A stretch of DNA of 64,000 bases from Pseudomonas massiliensis (GTDB lineage: Bacteria; Pseudomonadota; Gammaproteobacteria; Pseudomonadales; Pseudomonadaceae). Under the pieces are notes generated by a model. That model was not told the DNA's origin. It did not search any database and saw nothing but the letters and a program-made list of their open reading frames with translations. Shown piece by piece: positions 54,948 to 64,000 of this stretch (position 1 is its first letter; each line of letters opens with the position of its first letter). The position numbers were made by a program, and so were the translations under genes. The stretch lies in the NCBI RefSeq assembly GCF_000826105.1, contig NZ_CCYK01000005.1, positions 124,001 to 188,000 of the forward strand, read 5' to 3'.

Positions 54948-55222
54948 GAGCTATCCTCGCCGAAAACAGATCATTGAACCAACGGCCAGCTGCGTTTGCC
55001 GGGTTGGCGAGCACTGTTCCGACTGCAAAAGGGCTTGATGATTCCCTGAGCGCAGTCGACCAGCGCTCAACTTAGAACAAAACCGGGGTCAGGACACAGG
55101 CCCCCTCGGCGCGCGATTATCTAGCAGGCCGCGACACAACGCATCAGGCCAAGGAAAGATTTTCTACTACAAAATCGGATTTTCCATGGCTTTTTCAACG
55201 TTTCGCTTGGCCAGGCCCTGTT

Positions 55223-55660
55223 TCAGACCTGCAACTGGAAGGTTACAGGCCCATCATTGACCAGGTGTACCTGCATGTCCGCGCCGAAACGTCCGCTCTG
55301 CACCTGGCCATGCTCCGCGCGCGCGCGCTCGAGGAGGTAGTCGAACAGGGCCCGGGCAAGGTCCGGTGGCGCCGCGCTGGAAAAGCTCGGGCGCATGCCG
55401 CTGCGGGTGTCAGCCGCCAGGGTGAACTGGGACACCAGCAACAGGCCGCCGCCGGTATCCTTGAGTGAGCGATTCATGCGCCCTTCGCTGTCGGCGAACA
55501 CCCTGTAGTTGAGGAGCTTGTGCAACAGCTTGTCGGCCTGGGCCTGGGTGTCCATCGGCTCGACGCCCACCAGCACCAGCAATCCCGGGCCGATGGCACC
55601 CACGGTCTCGCCGGCGATTACCACGCGCGCCTCGGCGGCGCGCTGCAACAGCCCCTTCAT
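55223..55660 (-). CDS. dtd: D-aminoacyl-tRNA deacylase
   Basis: This 145-residue enzyme hydrolyses D-amino acids from tRNA. The SQFTLAAD motif, with the threonine that guides catalysis, and the cross-subunit Gly-cisPro motif NDGPVTF are both present. The start overlaps the pip stop by four bases. Confidence 0.95.
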   Translation of the reverse strand: MKGLLQRAAEARVVIAGETVGAIGPGLLVLVGVEPMDTQAQADKLLHKLLNYRVFADSEGRMNRSLKDTGGGLLLVSQFTLAADTRSGMRPSFSSAAPPDLARALFDYLLERARAEHGQVQSGRFGADMQVHLVNDGPVTFQLQV

Positions 55661-56628
55661 GCTTCTTCGAGAGGCAGGTCGAGTAGCCGACGGGCCATTT
55701 GGTCCGCGGCCCGTACCAACGCATCGATGATTCCCGGCTCGGAGCCGGCATGACCCGCGTCACGGATCACCTTCAGCTCGCTGTTCGGCCAGGCCTGGTG
55801 CAGTTCCCAGGCATTGTCCAGCGGGCAGATGACGTCGTAGCGACCATGGATGATCACGGCTGGCAGATGGGCGATCTTGTGCACGTCACGGATCAACTGG
55901 TCGGGTTCGAGGAACGCGTTGTTGATGAAATAATGGGTTTCGATACGCGCGATGGACAATGCCCGCTGGGGTTCGGAGAAACGGTCGACCACCAGTGGAT
56001 TGGGCCGCAGGGTAGCCGTACGCCCCTCCCAGATGGACCAGGCCTTGGCGGCGTGCATCTGGGCGATCTGGTCAGACCCGGTGAGCCGCTTGTGGAAAGC
56101 CTTGAGCAGGTCGTCGCGCTCTTCATGGGGAATGGGCGCGAGGTAATCCTGCCAGTAATCAGGGAAGAGGCGATTGGCGCCGCTCTGGTAGAACCACTGG
56201 AATTCCTGTGGCCGGCACAGGAAGATGCCCCGCAGGATCAGCCCGTGCACGCGCTCGGGATGGGATTGCGCATAGGCCAGCGCCAGGGTCGAGCCCCAGG
56301 AGCCACCGAACAGTACCCATTTGTCGATGCCCAGGTGTTCGCGAATGCGCTCGATGTCGCGCACCAGGTCCCAGGTAGTGTTGTTTTCCAGGCTCGCGTG
56401 CGGCGTCGAGCGACCGCAACCGCGCTGATCGAAAGTGACGATGCGATACAGCGTGGGGTCGAAGTAGCAACGGCTGGCTGCATCGCATCCGGCGCCAGGC
56501 CCGCCATGAATGAACAGCACTGGCAGACCTTCAGGCGAACCACTTTCGTCCACGTACAGCACATGCGGCTCATCCACGGCCAGATCGTGCCGTGCATAGG
56601 GTTTGATCTGCGGATACAGGGTCAGCAT
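55657..56628 (-). CDS. pip: Proline iminopeptidase
   Basis: This 323-residue alpha/beta hydrolase releases N-terminal proline from peptides. HGGPGAGC forms the oxyanion region and GGSWGS contains the nucleophile Ser110. The late GRYDVICP and GHAG segments supply the catalytic Asp and His. It forms an operon with dtd. A 143-base gap with REP-like sequence separates it from hutG. Confidence 0.94.
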   Translation of the reverse strand: MLTLYPQIKPYARHDLAVDEPHVLYVDESGSPEGLPVLFIHGGPGAGCDAASRCYFDPTLYRIVTFDQRGCGRSTPHASLENNTTWDLVRDIERIREHLGIDKWVLFGGSWGSTLALAYAQSHPERVHGLILRGIFLCRPQEFQWFYQSGANRLFPDYWQDYLAPIPHEERDDLLKAFHKRLTGSDQIAQMHAAKAWSIWEGRTATLRPNPLVVDRFSEPQRALSIARIETHYFINNAFLEPDQLIRDVHKIAHLPAVIIHGRYDVICPLDNAWELHQAWPNSELKVIRDAGHAGSEPGIIDALVRAADQMARRLLDLPLEEA

Positions 56629-56771
56629 CAGGCGCTCCGTCTAGGGTTGGTTCAGCCGTGAGTCATCATAAACCCGAATCGTCGCCATGTGCTGGTTTAA
56701 ACGCTGCGGTGGTGAAGCCACGGAAACCTTTCGCTGGCTGGCGCTGGCTCCTATAGGGTCGGACCAAGCCG

Positions 56772-57566
56772 TCAAGCCTTCTCACCCCATGCCAAAGCCG
56801 TTTCAAGGAGCTGGCGCAGCACGACCTGGGTACGCTCGGCCAGGTCCGGACGGTATTGGAACGGCGGCTGCTCATTCATGTAGGTCGCCTGCGCCAGCTC
56901 AAGCTGCACAGCATGCACATGCTGCGCCGGATTGCCGTAATGGCGAGTGATATGGCCGCCCTTGAACCGACCGTTGAGCACATGGCTGTAGCCCTCGGCC
57001 TGGGCGCAGACCTGGCCCAGGCGCACCGACAGCTCGGGTGAGCAGCTGGCATTGTCGAAGGTGCCCAGGTTGAAGTCAGGCAGCTTGCCCTCGAACAGGC
57101 GCGGCACTCGCGAACAGATGGAATGGGCGTCCCACAGCAATGCATAGCCATGGACCTGGCGCAGCCGCGCCAACTCCCGGGCGATACAGGCATGATAGGG
57201 GCGCCAGACCTGCTCCAGGTAACGCGCACGCTCTTGGATCGAGGGTGTCCGGCCCGTCTGGTAGAGCGGCGTGCCATCGAAGAGCGTATCTGGATAGAGG
57301 CCCGTGGTGGCACCGGCATATAAAGGCTGGTCATCGTCGGGGCGGTTGAGGTCGATGACGAAACGCGAGTACTGCCCTACCAGCAGGCTTGCCCCAAGGC
57401 TTTGAGCGAAATCGTAAAGACGCGGGATGTGCCAGTCCGTATCCGGCAGGCTACGGGCCGCCTCGACCAGGCCCTCCTCCACCGCCGGGGTCAGGCGCAA
57501 GCCAGCGTGAGGCACGCTGATCAGCAGTGGCACGCTGCCCGCTTCGAAGGTGTAACTGTCGTTCAT
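56772..57566 (-). CDS. hutG: N-formylglutamate deformylase
   Basis: This 264-residue metal hydrolase splits N-formylglutamate to glutamate and formate, the last step of the Pseudomonas five-step histidine pathway, which runs through HutF and Hut[10 protein letters not shown], the [13 protein letters not shown] segment and WDAHSI carry metal- and substrate-binding residues. Its start overlaps the hutI stop by four bases. HutF is not in the window. Confidence 0.94.
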   Translation of the reverse strand: MNDSYTFEAGSVPLLISVPHAGLRLTPAVEEGLVEAARSLPDTDWHIPRLYDFAQSLGASLLVGQYSRFVIDLNRPDDDQPLYAGATTGLYPDTLFDGTPLYQTGRTPSIQERARYLEQVWRPYHACIARELARLRQVHGYALLWDAHSICSRVPRLFEGKLPDFNLGTFDNASCSPELSVRLGQVCAQAEGYSHVLNGRFKGGHITRHYGNPAQHVHAVQLELAQATYMNEQPPFQYRPDLAERTQVVLRQLLETALAWGEKA

Positions 57567-58783
57567 ATGCGCTCCTGACTGAAGGTCGACTCCGCGCCTT
57601 GGCGGATGATGCGTTTATCCAGGTCTGCGCCTAGCCAATAGGCCAAGTCGGCGGGGCGATCGATGGCCCAGGCCACGAAGTCGGCCACCTTTCCAGCCTC
57701 GAGCGAGCCATGGCTGGCCCCTAGCCCCAGCGCCTTGGCCGCATTGAGGGTCACCCCGGCCAGGGCTTGTTCCGGGGTAAGCCGGAACAGCGTACAGGCC
57801 ATGTTCATCATCAAGCGCAGGGACAATGCCGGTGAGGTGCCCGGATTACTGTCGCTGGAGATGGCGATGGCTACGCCTTGGTCGAACAGGGCCTGCATAG
57901 GCGGCAGGCGGGTTTCCCGCAGGAAATAGAAAGCGCCCGGCAGCAGCACCGCCACGGTTCCTGCCGCGGCCATGGCCGCCACGTCCGCCTCGGTCATGAA
58001 CTCCAGATGATCGGCTGACAGTGCCCGGTAGCGCGCCGCCAGGCTGGCGCCACCCAGCGAGGACAACTGCTCGGCATGCAGCTTCACTGGCAGGCCGAGG
58101 CCAGCGGCGACGCGGAATACTTGTTCCACTTGCGCGGGGGAAAACGCCAGGTACTCGCAGAAGGCATCGACGGCGTCTACCAGACCTTCCTGGGCCAGGG
58201 CGGGCAGCAGCCGATCGCAAACAAAATCGATGTAGCCTTGCGCATCGTTCTTGTATTCCACCGGCACCGCATGAGCGGCCAGGCAGGTAGCTTTCACGGT
58301 CACCGGCAGTTCGGCACCCAAGCGCCGAATGACCCGCAGCATCTTGCGCTCGCTGGGCAGGTCCAGTCCGTAGCCGGACTTGATCTCGACCGTGGTCACC
58401 CCTTCGCGCAGCAGGCAGGCCAGGCGCCGCCGAGCGCTGCTGAACAATTCATCTTCACTGGCGGCGCGGGTGGCGTTCACGGTATTGGCGATGCCTCCGC
58501 CCGCGGCTGCGATCTGGGCATAGCTCACGCCCTCCAGGCGTTGCTCGAATTCCGCGCTGCGGTTGCCGCCGTAGACAAGATGAGTATGACAGTCGATCAG
58601 GCCAGGGGTGACCCAGCGGCCTTGCAAATCCACCTGATGCAGGCCCGGTTGGGCTGGCGCCTCTGCGCGGGGCCCTACCCACAGGATCAGCCCGTCCTCA
58701 GTCAGCAGGGCGCCGTCCTCGATGAGGGAATAGCCTCCTTGAGCCATGGTGGCCAAGTGGCAGTTGTGCCAGAGCGTTGGCAT
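57563..58783 (-). CDS. hutI: Imidazolonepropionase
   Basis: This 406-residue amidohydrolase opens imidazolone propionate to formiminoglutamate. Zinc ligands are in [10 protein letters not shown] and the downstream His in LHAEQLS, with the metal-binding Asp in [10 protein letters not shown]. It lies 18 bases after hutV and overlaps hutG, so it is deep in the hut transcript. Confidence 0.96.
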   Translation of the reverse strand: MPTLWHNCHLATMAQGGYSLIEDGALLTEDGLILWVGPRAEAPAQPGLHQVDLQGRWVTPGLIDCHTHLVYGGNRSAEFEQRLEGVSYAQIAAAGGGIANTVNATRAASEDELFSSARRRLACLLREGVTTVEIKSGYGLDLPSERKMLRVIRRLGAELPVTVKATCLAAHAVPVEYKNDAQGYIDFVCDRLLPALAQEGLVDAVDAFCEYLAFSPAQVEQVFRVAAGLGLPVKLHAEQLSSLGGASLAARYRALSADHLEFMTEADVAAMAAAGTVAVLLPGAFYFLRETRLPPMQALFDQGVAIAISSDSNPGTSPALSLRLMMNMACTLFRLTPEQALAGVTLNAAKALGLGASHGSLEAGKVADFVAWAIDRPADLAYWLGADLDKRIIRQGAESTFSQERI

Positions 58784-58801
58784 GATTGAAAGCTCCGCTA
58801 T

Positions 58802-59614
58802 TCAAGTTCCGGCCCGGCGCTGGACGAATCGCTTCACATAGTCGTCGGCCGGGTGTTGAAGAATGTGTTGGGGCGTGCCCACCTGTACCAGCCGGCCGTC
58901 CCGCAGGATGGCGATCCGGTCGCCCAGGCGCAGCGCTTCGTCCAGGTCATGAGTGATGAACACGATGGTCTTGCGCAGGCGCGCCTGGAGCTGGCGCAGC
59001 TGATCCTGAAGGTCGGCGCGAATCAGCGGATCAAGGGCACTGAAGGCTTCGTCCAGCAGCACGATGGGGGTATCGCAGGCGAGCGCCCGGGCCAGGCCTA
59101 CCCGCTGGCGCATGCCGCCAGACAACTGCTCGGGAAAATGCTCCGCATAGCCGTCCAGGCCCACCTGGGTCACCCAGTGGCTGGCCCGCTCGCGGCTCGC
59201 CCTGCTGCCCTCCCCACGCAGGCGTAGCCCATAGGCGACGTTATCCAGCACTGTCTTGTGGGGCAGCAAGCCGAACCCCTGAAACACCATGCTGACCTCA
59301 TGCCGGCGAAAATCACGCAGGCGGCCGCGCCCGAAGGCCAGGATGTCCTGACCGCCGACGAAAATTTCGCCGCGGCTGGGGTCGACGAGCCGATTGAAGT
59401 GCCGCACCAGGGTTGACTTGCCCGATCCGGACAACCCCATGATCACGAACACTTCGCCAGCCTCGATGGTGAGCGAGACGTTCGCCACGCCTAGCACGCA
59501 ATCGGTTTCGGCGAGGATGCGCGCCTTGTCCGCGCCCTGGTCCAGCAAGGCCAATGCCTGCGCGCTACGGCGCCCGAACACCTTGGTGACTCCGCGTAAT
59601 TCAATGGCGCTCAT
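58802..59614 (-). CDS. hutV: ABC transporter ATPase, HutV type
   Basis: This 270-residue ATPase of the proline/betaine (ProV-like) family has Walker A GLSGSGKS (60-67), signature LSGGMRQRV and Walker B IVLLDEAFSALD. It lacks the C-terminal CBS pair of ProV, fitting HutV of histidine uptake. ATG 59614 overlaps the permease stop; the open frame reaching 60490 is a shadow of the permease. The associated binding protein is not adjacent. Confidence 0.88.
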   Translation of the reverse strand: MSAIELRGVTKVFGRRSAQALALLDQGADKARILAETDCVLGVANVSLTIEAGEVFVIMGLSGSGKSTLVRHFNRLVDPSRGEIFVGGQDILAFGRGRLRDFRRHEVSMVFQGFGLLPHKTVLDNVAYGLRLRGEGSRASRERASHWVTQVGLDGYAEHFPEQLSGGMRQRVGLARALACDTPIVLLDEAFSALDPLIRADLQDQLRQLQARLRKTIVFITHDLDEALRLGDRIAILRDGRLVQVGTPQHILQHPADDYVKRFVQRRAGT

Positions 59615-60462
59615 TTGGCCCCCTTGCGGCGCGGTCGGCCATAGGCCTGGGTGATCCGATCGATGACGATCGCCAAGGCAACGATGGCCAGCCCAGCCTC
59701 CAGGCCCTTGCCCACGTTGAGGGTCTGGATTCCGGCAAGTACGTTCTCGCCCAGCCCCCGGGCGCCGATCATCGAAGCGATCACCACCATGGACAACGCC
59801 ATCATGATGGTCTGGTTGACGCCCGCCATGATGCTGGGCAACGCCAGGGGCAGCTGCACGCCGACCAACTGCTGCCAGGGGCTGGCGCCGAAGGCTTGCA
59901 CGGCTTCCATCACCTCCCGCTCCACCTGCCGGATACCCAGGTCGGTCAGGCGGATCACCGGCGCGATGGCATATACCACAGTGGCGAAGATCGCCGGTAC
60001 CTTGCCCAGGCCGAACAGCATCAGCACCGGGATCAGGTAAACGAAGCTGGGTAAGGTCTGCATCACGTCCAGCACCGGCAACAGCACCGCGCGCAGGCGC
60101 GGGCAGCGCGCCGCGAGCATGCCCAAGGGCACGCCCATGAGCACGGCCAGCGAAGTGGCCACCAGCACCAGGGCCAGGGTCTGCAGAAGTTTGTCCCACA
60201 GTCCCACGGCGCCGACCAGAAAGAGCAGGCCTGCCATCAACAGCGCTACATACCAACGGCGGCTGGCATGCCAGGCCAGGGCCGCCACTATGATCAGCAG
60301 CAACCACCAGGGCGTGGCCCGTAGCAGGTTCTCCAAGCCGACGAGCAACGTCAGCAAGCTGTCCGAAAGGTGTCGCAAGGCTGTGCCATATCGACCAACC
60401 AGTTGGTCGACCCAGGCGTTGACCACCTCTGCGATGGAAAAGGTAAGGCTCTCGGGGAACAT
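59611..60462 (-). CDS. hutW: ABC transporter permease, HutW type
   Basis: This 283-residue inner-membrane permease has about six or seven helices and the EAA-type loop EAVQAFGASPWQQLVGVQLPLA that contacts the ATPase. SMIGARGLGENVL is typical of ProW/HutW permeases. Histidine is the expected substrate from the hut context. HutX, the periplasmic binding protein that pairs with HutWV in other pseudomonads, is missing beside it. Confidence 0.88.
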   Translation of the reverse strand: MFPESLTFSIAEVVNAWVDQLVGRYGTALRHLSDSLLTLLVGLENLLRATPWWLLLIIVAALAWHASRRWYVALLMAGLLFLVGAVGLWDKLLQTLALVLVATSLAVLMGVPLGMLAARCPRLRAVLLPVLDVMQTLPSFVYLIPVLMLFGLGKVPAIFATVVYAIAPVIRLTDLGIRQVEREVMEAVQAFGASPWQQLVGVQLPLALPSIMAGVNQTIMMALSMVVIASMIGARGLGENVLAGIQTLNVGKGLEAGLAIVALAIVIDRITQAYGRPRRKGAK

Positions 60463-60520
60463 GGGCGGTGCTCGTCAGAAGATTATCCACAGCCTAGGAC
60501 AACCTTTGGAACGCAGCGGC

Positions 60521-61981
60521 TCATACCGCCCTTGCCTGGCCAAATGAAGTGCCGGCTTCGAGCACTTCCTCCACCGGCAGGATCAATTGCGCCGGCACTG
60601 GCCGGGGCCACCGGCGCGCGGCCCAGTAGTACACCAACGCGGGCAGTATCAGGCCGATGATCCAGGAGATGTCCGTGTCGCCCAAAGGCTCTACCAGGGG
60701 GCCGGTATAAAAGTGCGTAGAGATGAAAGGCATCTGCGCCAGCACGCCCAGTACATAGGTCGCGATGCCTACGCCATTCCAGGCACCGTAACGCCCGTTG
60801 GGGTCGTTCAGGGCGGGCAGGTCGTAGCGCTCCTTGCTGATGCAGTAATAGTCCACCAGGTTGATGGCACTCCAGGGGGTAAAGAACGCCAGCAGGAACA
60901 GAATGAAGGCCGAGAAATCCTTGAGGAAAGCATCCTTGCCCAGCAGTGCCAGCGTAGTGGATACCGCCACCATGCCCAGGATGCACGCTAACCGTGTGCC
61001 GCTGCCGATGCGGCGTTGGCCGCCCAGCCCGGAGACGATGGTGGCCAGGGACATGAAGCTGCCGTAGGCGTTGAGAACGGTGATGGTGAGCTTGCCGAAG
61101 GCGATGCTGAAATAAAGCGCTGCGGCCACGGCGCCCGTGCCGCCCAGTCCCACGATGAAGGCCACTTCATGATGAGCGAAGCCCTTGCCCGCCAAGGCCG
61201 CCGCGAAGACGCCGAAGACCATGGCCGCCTGGGCCCCGATCACCGACCCCAAGCCTACCGCCCAGAAGGTCCCCGCGGCCGGTGTACTGCGTGGCAGGTA
61301 GCGTGAGTAGTCGGCCACATAAGGCCCGAAGGCGATCTGCCAGGAAGCGGACAGCGATACGGCCAAGAGGAAACTGCTCAGTGAAAAGTGCTGGTTGGCC
61401 AACAACGCGCTGATGTCATTGCCCGCCAGAAGCGCCTGGAACATATAGGCGAATGCCAGCACGCCGAGCACACTGGCCACGCGCCCTACCAGGTGAATCA
61501 TCCGGTAGCCGAACAGGGTTAAGCAAACGATGACCGCGGCGAAGAGGCAGATGCCTTGCCAATCCGCGACGCCCGCCAATTGCGCCACCGCTTGCCCGGC
61601 CAGCACCGAGCCGCTGGCGGAAAAGCCAATGTACATCAGGCATACCAGCACCAACGGGATCACCGCCCCATAGACGCCGAACTGCACCCGACTGGAGATC
61701 ATCTGCGGCAGGCCGAGGCGAGGACCCTGGGCGGCATGAAGAGCCATCACCGCACCCCCGAGCAGTTGCCCCAAGAGCAACCCGACCAATGACCAGACGA
61801 CATCGCCGCCCAGCACGACCGCCAGCGCACCGGTAACAATGGCGGTGATCTGCAAGTTGGCGCTGAGCCAGAGCGTGAACTGGCTGCCCAGGCGGCCGTG
61901 TCGCTCTCGGTCCGGGATGTAGTCGATGGAGCGTCGTTCGATCAACGGTTTGCCTATAGCCTCACGCGCGTCTACCGCCAT
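60521..61981 (-). CDS. NCS1-family permease, probable urocanate transporter
   Basis: This 486-residue inner-membrane protein has about 12 helices and belongs to the cytosine/purine (CodB-like) NCS1 family. Its place directly after hutU matches the CodB-like gene of the P. aeruginosa and P. fluorescens hut loci, where it has been implicated in urocanate uptake (from memory). ATG 61981, with GGAG eight bases upstream, is favoured over 61999. The substrate assignment is inferred from context. Confidence 0.8.
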   Translation of the reverse strand: MAVDAREAIGKPLIERRSIDYIPDRERHGRLGSQFTLWLSANLQITAIVTGALAVVLGGDVVWSLVGLLLGQLLGGAVMALHAAQGPRLGLPQMISSRVQFGVYGAVIPLVLVCLMYIGFSASGSVLAGQAVAQLAGVADWQGICLFAAVIVCLTLFGYRMIHLVGRVASVLGVLAFAYMFQALLAGNDISALLANQHFSLSSFLLAVSLSASWQIAFGPYVADYSRYLPRSTPAAGTFWAVGLGSVIGAQAAMVFGVFAAALAGKGFAHHEVAFIVGLGGTGAVAAALYFSIAFGKLTITVLNAYGSFMSLATIVSGLGGQRRIGSGTRLACILGMVAVSTTLALLGKDAFLKDFSAFILFLLAFFTPWSAINLVDYYCISKERYDLPALNDPNGRYGAWNGVGIATYVLGVLAQMPFISTHFYTGPLVEPLGDTDISWIIGLILPALVYYWAARRWPRPVPAQLILPVEEVLEAGTSFGQARAV

Positions 61982-62033
61982 GCCAAGTCTCCGGTGCAAG
62001 AGGCCCCCAGCCCTTTGCCAGGGGCTTGGGGGG

Positions 62034-63695
62034 TCAGTCGATCATCGGCAGGTTCAGTCCCTGCTCGCGGGCGCACTCGATGGCGATCGGGTAGCCAGCG
62101 TCGGCATGGCGCATGACGCCAGTGGCCGGGTCGTTGTGCAGCACGCGCGCGATGCGCTCGGCGGCTTCGTCGGTGCCGTCGCATACGATCACCATGCCCG
62201 AATGCTGGGAGAAGCCCATGCCCACGCCGCCGCCATGGTGCAACGAAACCCAGGTGGCACCGCTGGCCGTGTTCAACAGCGCATTGAGCAAGGGCCAATC
62301 GGACACAGCGTCCGAACCGTCGCGCATGGCTTCGGTTTCCCGGTTGGGGCTGGCCACGGAGCCGGAATCCAGATGGTCCCGGCCGATGACCACGGGCGCG
62401 GACAGTTCACCGCTGCGTACCATTTCATTGAAGGCCAGGCCTAGCTTGGCCCGCTGGCCCAGGCCAACCCAGCAAATCCGCGCGGGCAGCCCTTGGAAAC
62501 TGATGCGCTCACGCGCCATGTCTAGCCAATTGTGCAGGTGGGCGTCGTCGGGAATCAGCGCCTTGACCTTGGCATCGGTCTTGTAGATGTCCTCCGGGTC
62601 GCCCGAGAGCGCGGCCCAGCGGAACGGCCCTACCCCACGGCAGAACAGCGGACGGATATAGGCCGGGACGAAGCCGGGGAAGTCGAAGGCGTTCGCAACC
62701 CCCTCTTCCTTGGCCATCTGGCGAATGTTGTTGCCATAGTCGAAGGTCGGCACGCCCATCTGCTGGAAGGCCAGCATGGCCTGGACATGTTCGGCCATGG
62801 ACTGGCGGGCAGCCTTGACCACCACTGCCGGCTCCTGCTGGGCGCGGCGGCGGTATTCTTCCCAGCTCCAACCCTTGGGCAAGTAGCCGTTGAGGGGGTC
62901 GTGGGCGCTGGTCTGGTCGGTGACCATATCTGGCCGCACGCCGCGGCGAACCAGCTCCGGCAAAATCTCCGCGGCGTTTCCACAGAGGGCTACGGACACC
63001 GCCTTGCCTTCGCCCGTATAGCGCTCGATGCGCGCCAAGGCATCGTCCAGGTCATCGGCCTGCTCATCGACGTAGCGGGTCTTGAGCCGGAAGTCGATGC
63101 GGCTTTGCTGGCATTCGACGTTCAGTGAACAGGCACCCGCAAGGGTTGCGGCCAAGGGTTGGGCCCCCCCCATGCCGCCCAGGCCAGCGGTAAGCACCCA
63201 TTTGCCGGTCAGGTTGCCGTTGTAGTGCTGGCGCCCGGCTTCGACGAAGGTTTCATAGGTCCCCTGAACAATGCCCTGGCTGCCAATGTAGATCCAGCTG
63301 CCAGCCGTCATCTGGCCGTACATGGCCAGGCCCTTGGCATCCAGCTCGTTGAAGTGCTCCCAGTTCGCCCAGTGGGGCACCAGGTTGGAGTTGGCGATCA
63401 ATACCCGGGGCGCATTCGCGTGAGTCTTGAACACGCCCACCGGCTTGCCCGATTGCACCAACAGGGTTTCATCGGCTTCCAGCCTGGTCAGGCTTTCAAC
63501 GATGCGGTCGTAGCATTCCCAGTTGCGCGCGGCTCGGCCGATACCGCCATACACCACCAGTTCGTTGGGGTTTTCCGCAACCTCGGGGTCCAGGTTGTTC
63601 ATCAGCATGCGCAGCGGCGCTTCGGTGAGCCAGCTCTTGGCGGTCAGTTGTGTGCCACGGGGAGCGCGAATCTGTACGTCACGGAACAGGGTCAT
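62034..63695 (-). CDS. hutU: Urocanate hydratase
   Basis: This 553-residue urocanase converts urocanate to imidazolone propionate using tightly bound [13 protein letters not shown] (171-180) is the NAD-binding loop and [10 protein letters not shown] holds Cys408, aligning with the essential active-site cysteine of P. putida urocanase. Length is within a few residues of the P. putida enzyme. It is the first gene of the hut transcript, downstream of a sigma-54 promoter and a HutC-type operator. Confidence 0.97.
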   Translation of the reverse strand: MTLFRDVQIRAPRGTQLTAKSWLTEAPLRMLMNNLDPEVAENPNELVVYGGIGRAARNWECYDRIVESLTRLEADETLLVQSGKPVGVFKTHANAPRVLIANSNLVPHWANWEHFNELDAKGLAMYGQMTAGSWIYIGSQGIVQGTYETFVEAGRQHYNGNLTGKWVLTAGLGGMGGAQPLAATLAGACSLNVECQQSRIDFRLKTRYVDEQADDLDDALARIERYTGEGKAVSVALCGNAAEILPELVRRGVRPDMVTDQTSAHDPLNGYLPKGWSWEEYRRRAQQEPAVVVKAARQSMAEHVQAMLAFQQMGVPTFDYGNNIRQMAKEEGVANAFDFPGFVPAYIRPLFCRGVGPFRWAALSGDPEDIYKTDAKVKALIPDDAHLHNWLDMARERISFQGLPARICWVGLGQRAKLGLAFNEMVRSGELSAPVVIGRDHLDSGSVASPNRETEAMRDGSDAVSDWPLLNALLNTASGATWVSLHHGGGVGMGFSQHSGMVIVCDGTDEAAERIARVLHNDPATGVMRHADAGYPIAIECAREQGLNLPMID

Positions 63696-63745
63696 GGGCA
63701 GAGGTCCTCAAGGATGGCGGGCTGTTTCGTCCGCACACATATTTA

Positions 63746-63759
63746 CTTGTATGTACAAG
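63746..63759. promoter_or_regulatory. Candidate HutC operator upstream of hutU
   Basis: CTTGTATGTACAAG is a perfect six-base inverted repeat (CTTGTA, TG, TACAAG). GntR-family HutC sites in Pseudomonas have a TGTA-N2-TACA core. It lies 50 bases from the hutU start, just downstream of the sigma-54 element, where a bound repressor would cover the transcription start. Confidence 0.75.
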
Positions 63760-63763
63760 CATA

Positions 63764-63779
63764 TGCAATCGAGGGGCCA
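63764..63779 (-). promoter_or_regulatory. Candidate sigma-54 promoter of hutU
   Basis: On the minus strand TGGCCCCTCGATTGCA has the GG and GC dinucleotides exactly ten bases apart, as sigma-54 requires, close to the TGGCACG-N4-TTGCW consensus. The hutU promoter of P. fluorescens is sigma-54 and CbrB dependent, which agrees. Confidence 0.75.
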
Positions 63780-63972
63780 GAGTTCGTTTTCCTGTATTCA
63801 GGGCAGAGCACTGGTAGTCAACCAGGAAAAACGCGCCACCAGGGCGCAATCGATAAGGATCGCGCCCTTGAACGGCGCACATCAAAGAAAGGAGGGTTCA
63901 GCGTGGGAGTAGCTCAATCAGGGCGCAATGTCCGCTGAATCGAACCTGTGCATGATCGAGGAGCAGGCAGTC

Positions 63973-64000
63973 ATGGCGAGCCAGGATCAGCGTGTTACCG
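63973..64000 (+). CDS. Start of an unidentified divergent gene (partial)
   Basis: An ATG at 63973 follows GAGGAG at a nine-base spacing and opens a frame reading MASQDQRVT to the window edge. It is divergent from hutU. Nine residues are too few to identify it; it does not look like the usual start of HutC, HutD, HutF or HutH. It could also be a chance frame. Confidence 0.35.

Noticed and set aside
51335..54977. Long plus-strand frames of over 600 codons opposite opgH and opgG
   Set aside because: They mirror well-conserved genes, have shadow-like composition and no plausible ribosome sites or domains.
58802..60490. 562-codon version of the HutV ATPase
   Set aside because: The extra N-terminal 292 codons overlap the HutW permease in another frame; the ATPase begins at ATG 59614 with ATGA coupling.

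Overview
This is a gene-dense chromosomal stretch from a Pseudomonas, most like the P. putida group or a near relative. The assignment rests on gene order that closely follows the P. putida and P. aeruginosa chromosomes (motA-HDOD-rhdA-psd; hemE-gltD-gltB-damX-aroB-aroK-pilQPONM-ponA; maeB-nuclease-rpmE-priA-argS-ftsN-hslVU; ubiE-ubiJ-ubiB-hisIE-tatABC-rsmE; opgGH-dtd-pip-hutGI). High GC and short REP-type palindromes between genes agree with it. No tRNA, rRNA, CRISPR array or prophage was seen.

Layout. Bases 1-6400 hold the start of motA (minus), then an HDOD protein, rhodanese, phosphatidylserine decarboxylase, a PilZ-like protein and an RraA-like aldolase. Bases 6500-13500 hold an efflux pump, the dbpA helicase, a flavoprotein, a ParA ATPase, a second MFS pump and a periplasmic OB-fold protein. 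Bases 13500-29300 are a long minus-strand run: hemE, gltDB, a DamX-like SPOR protein, aroB, aroK and the type IV pilus operon pilMNOPQ, with ponA divergent from pilM. Bases 32000-41900 carry malic enzyme, a secreted nuclease, L31, PriA, ArgRS, an FtsN-like protein and the HslVU protease. Bases 42000-49200 carry two leftover polyhydroxyalkanoate-associated genes, ubiquinone genes, hisIE, the Tat translocase and rsmE. An IS110-family element sits in a REP sequence at 49237-50512. Bases 50600-64000 carry opgGH, dtd, pip and a histidine/urocanate utilisation (hut) cluster.

Most notable points. (1) The noncoding left end of the IS110 element folds into two stem-loops carrying four short segments. 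These match the two halves of its own REP target and of its own joined ends, around a CT core, as expected of a bridge RNA. (2) The hut cluster has hutU, hutI, hutG, an NCS1 permease and HutVW, but histidase (hutH), the binding protein (hutX) and a histidine permease are not among them. Upstream of hutU a near-consensus sigma-54 promoter abuts a perfect inverted repeat of HutC type. (3) The PHA synthase block usually found between hslU and ubiE is absent, leaving a short-tailed PhaF-like phasin and a PHA-system protein. (4) The rpmE terminator hairpin is also the coding sequence of the signal peptide of the downstream nuclease. Sigma-28 (motA), sigma-32 (hslVU) and sigma-70-like (gltB, MFS) promoter candidates were also located.
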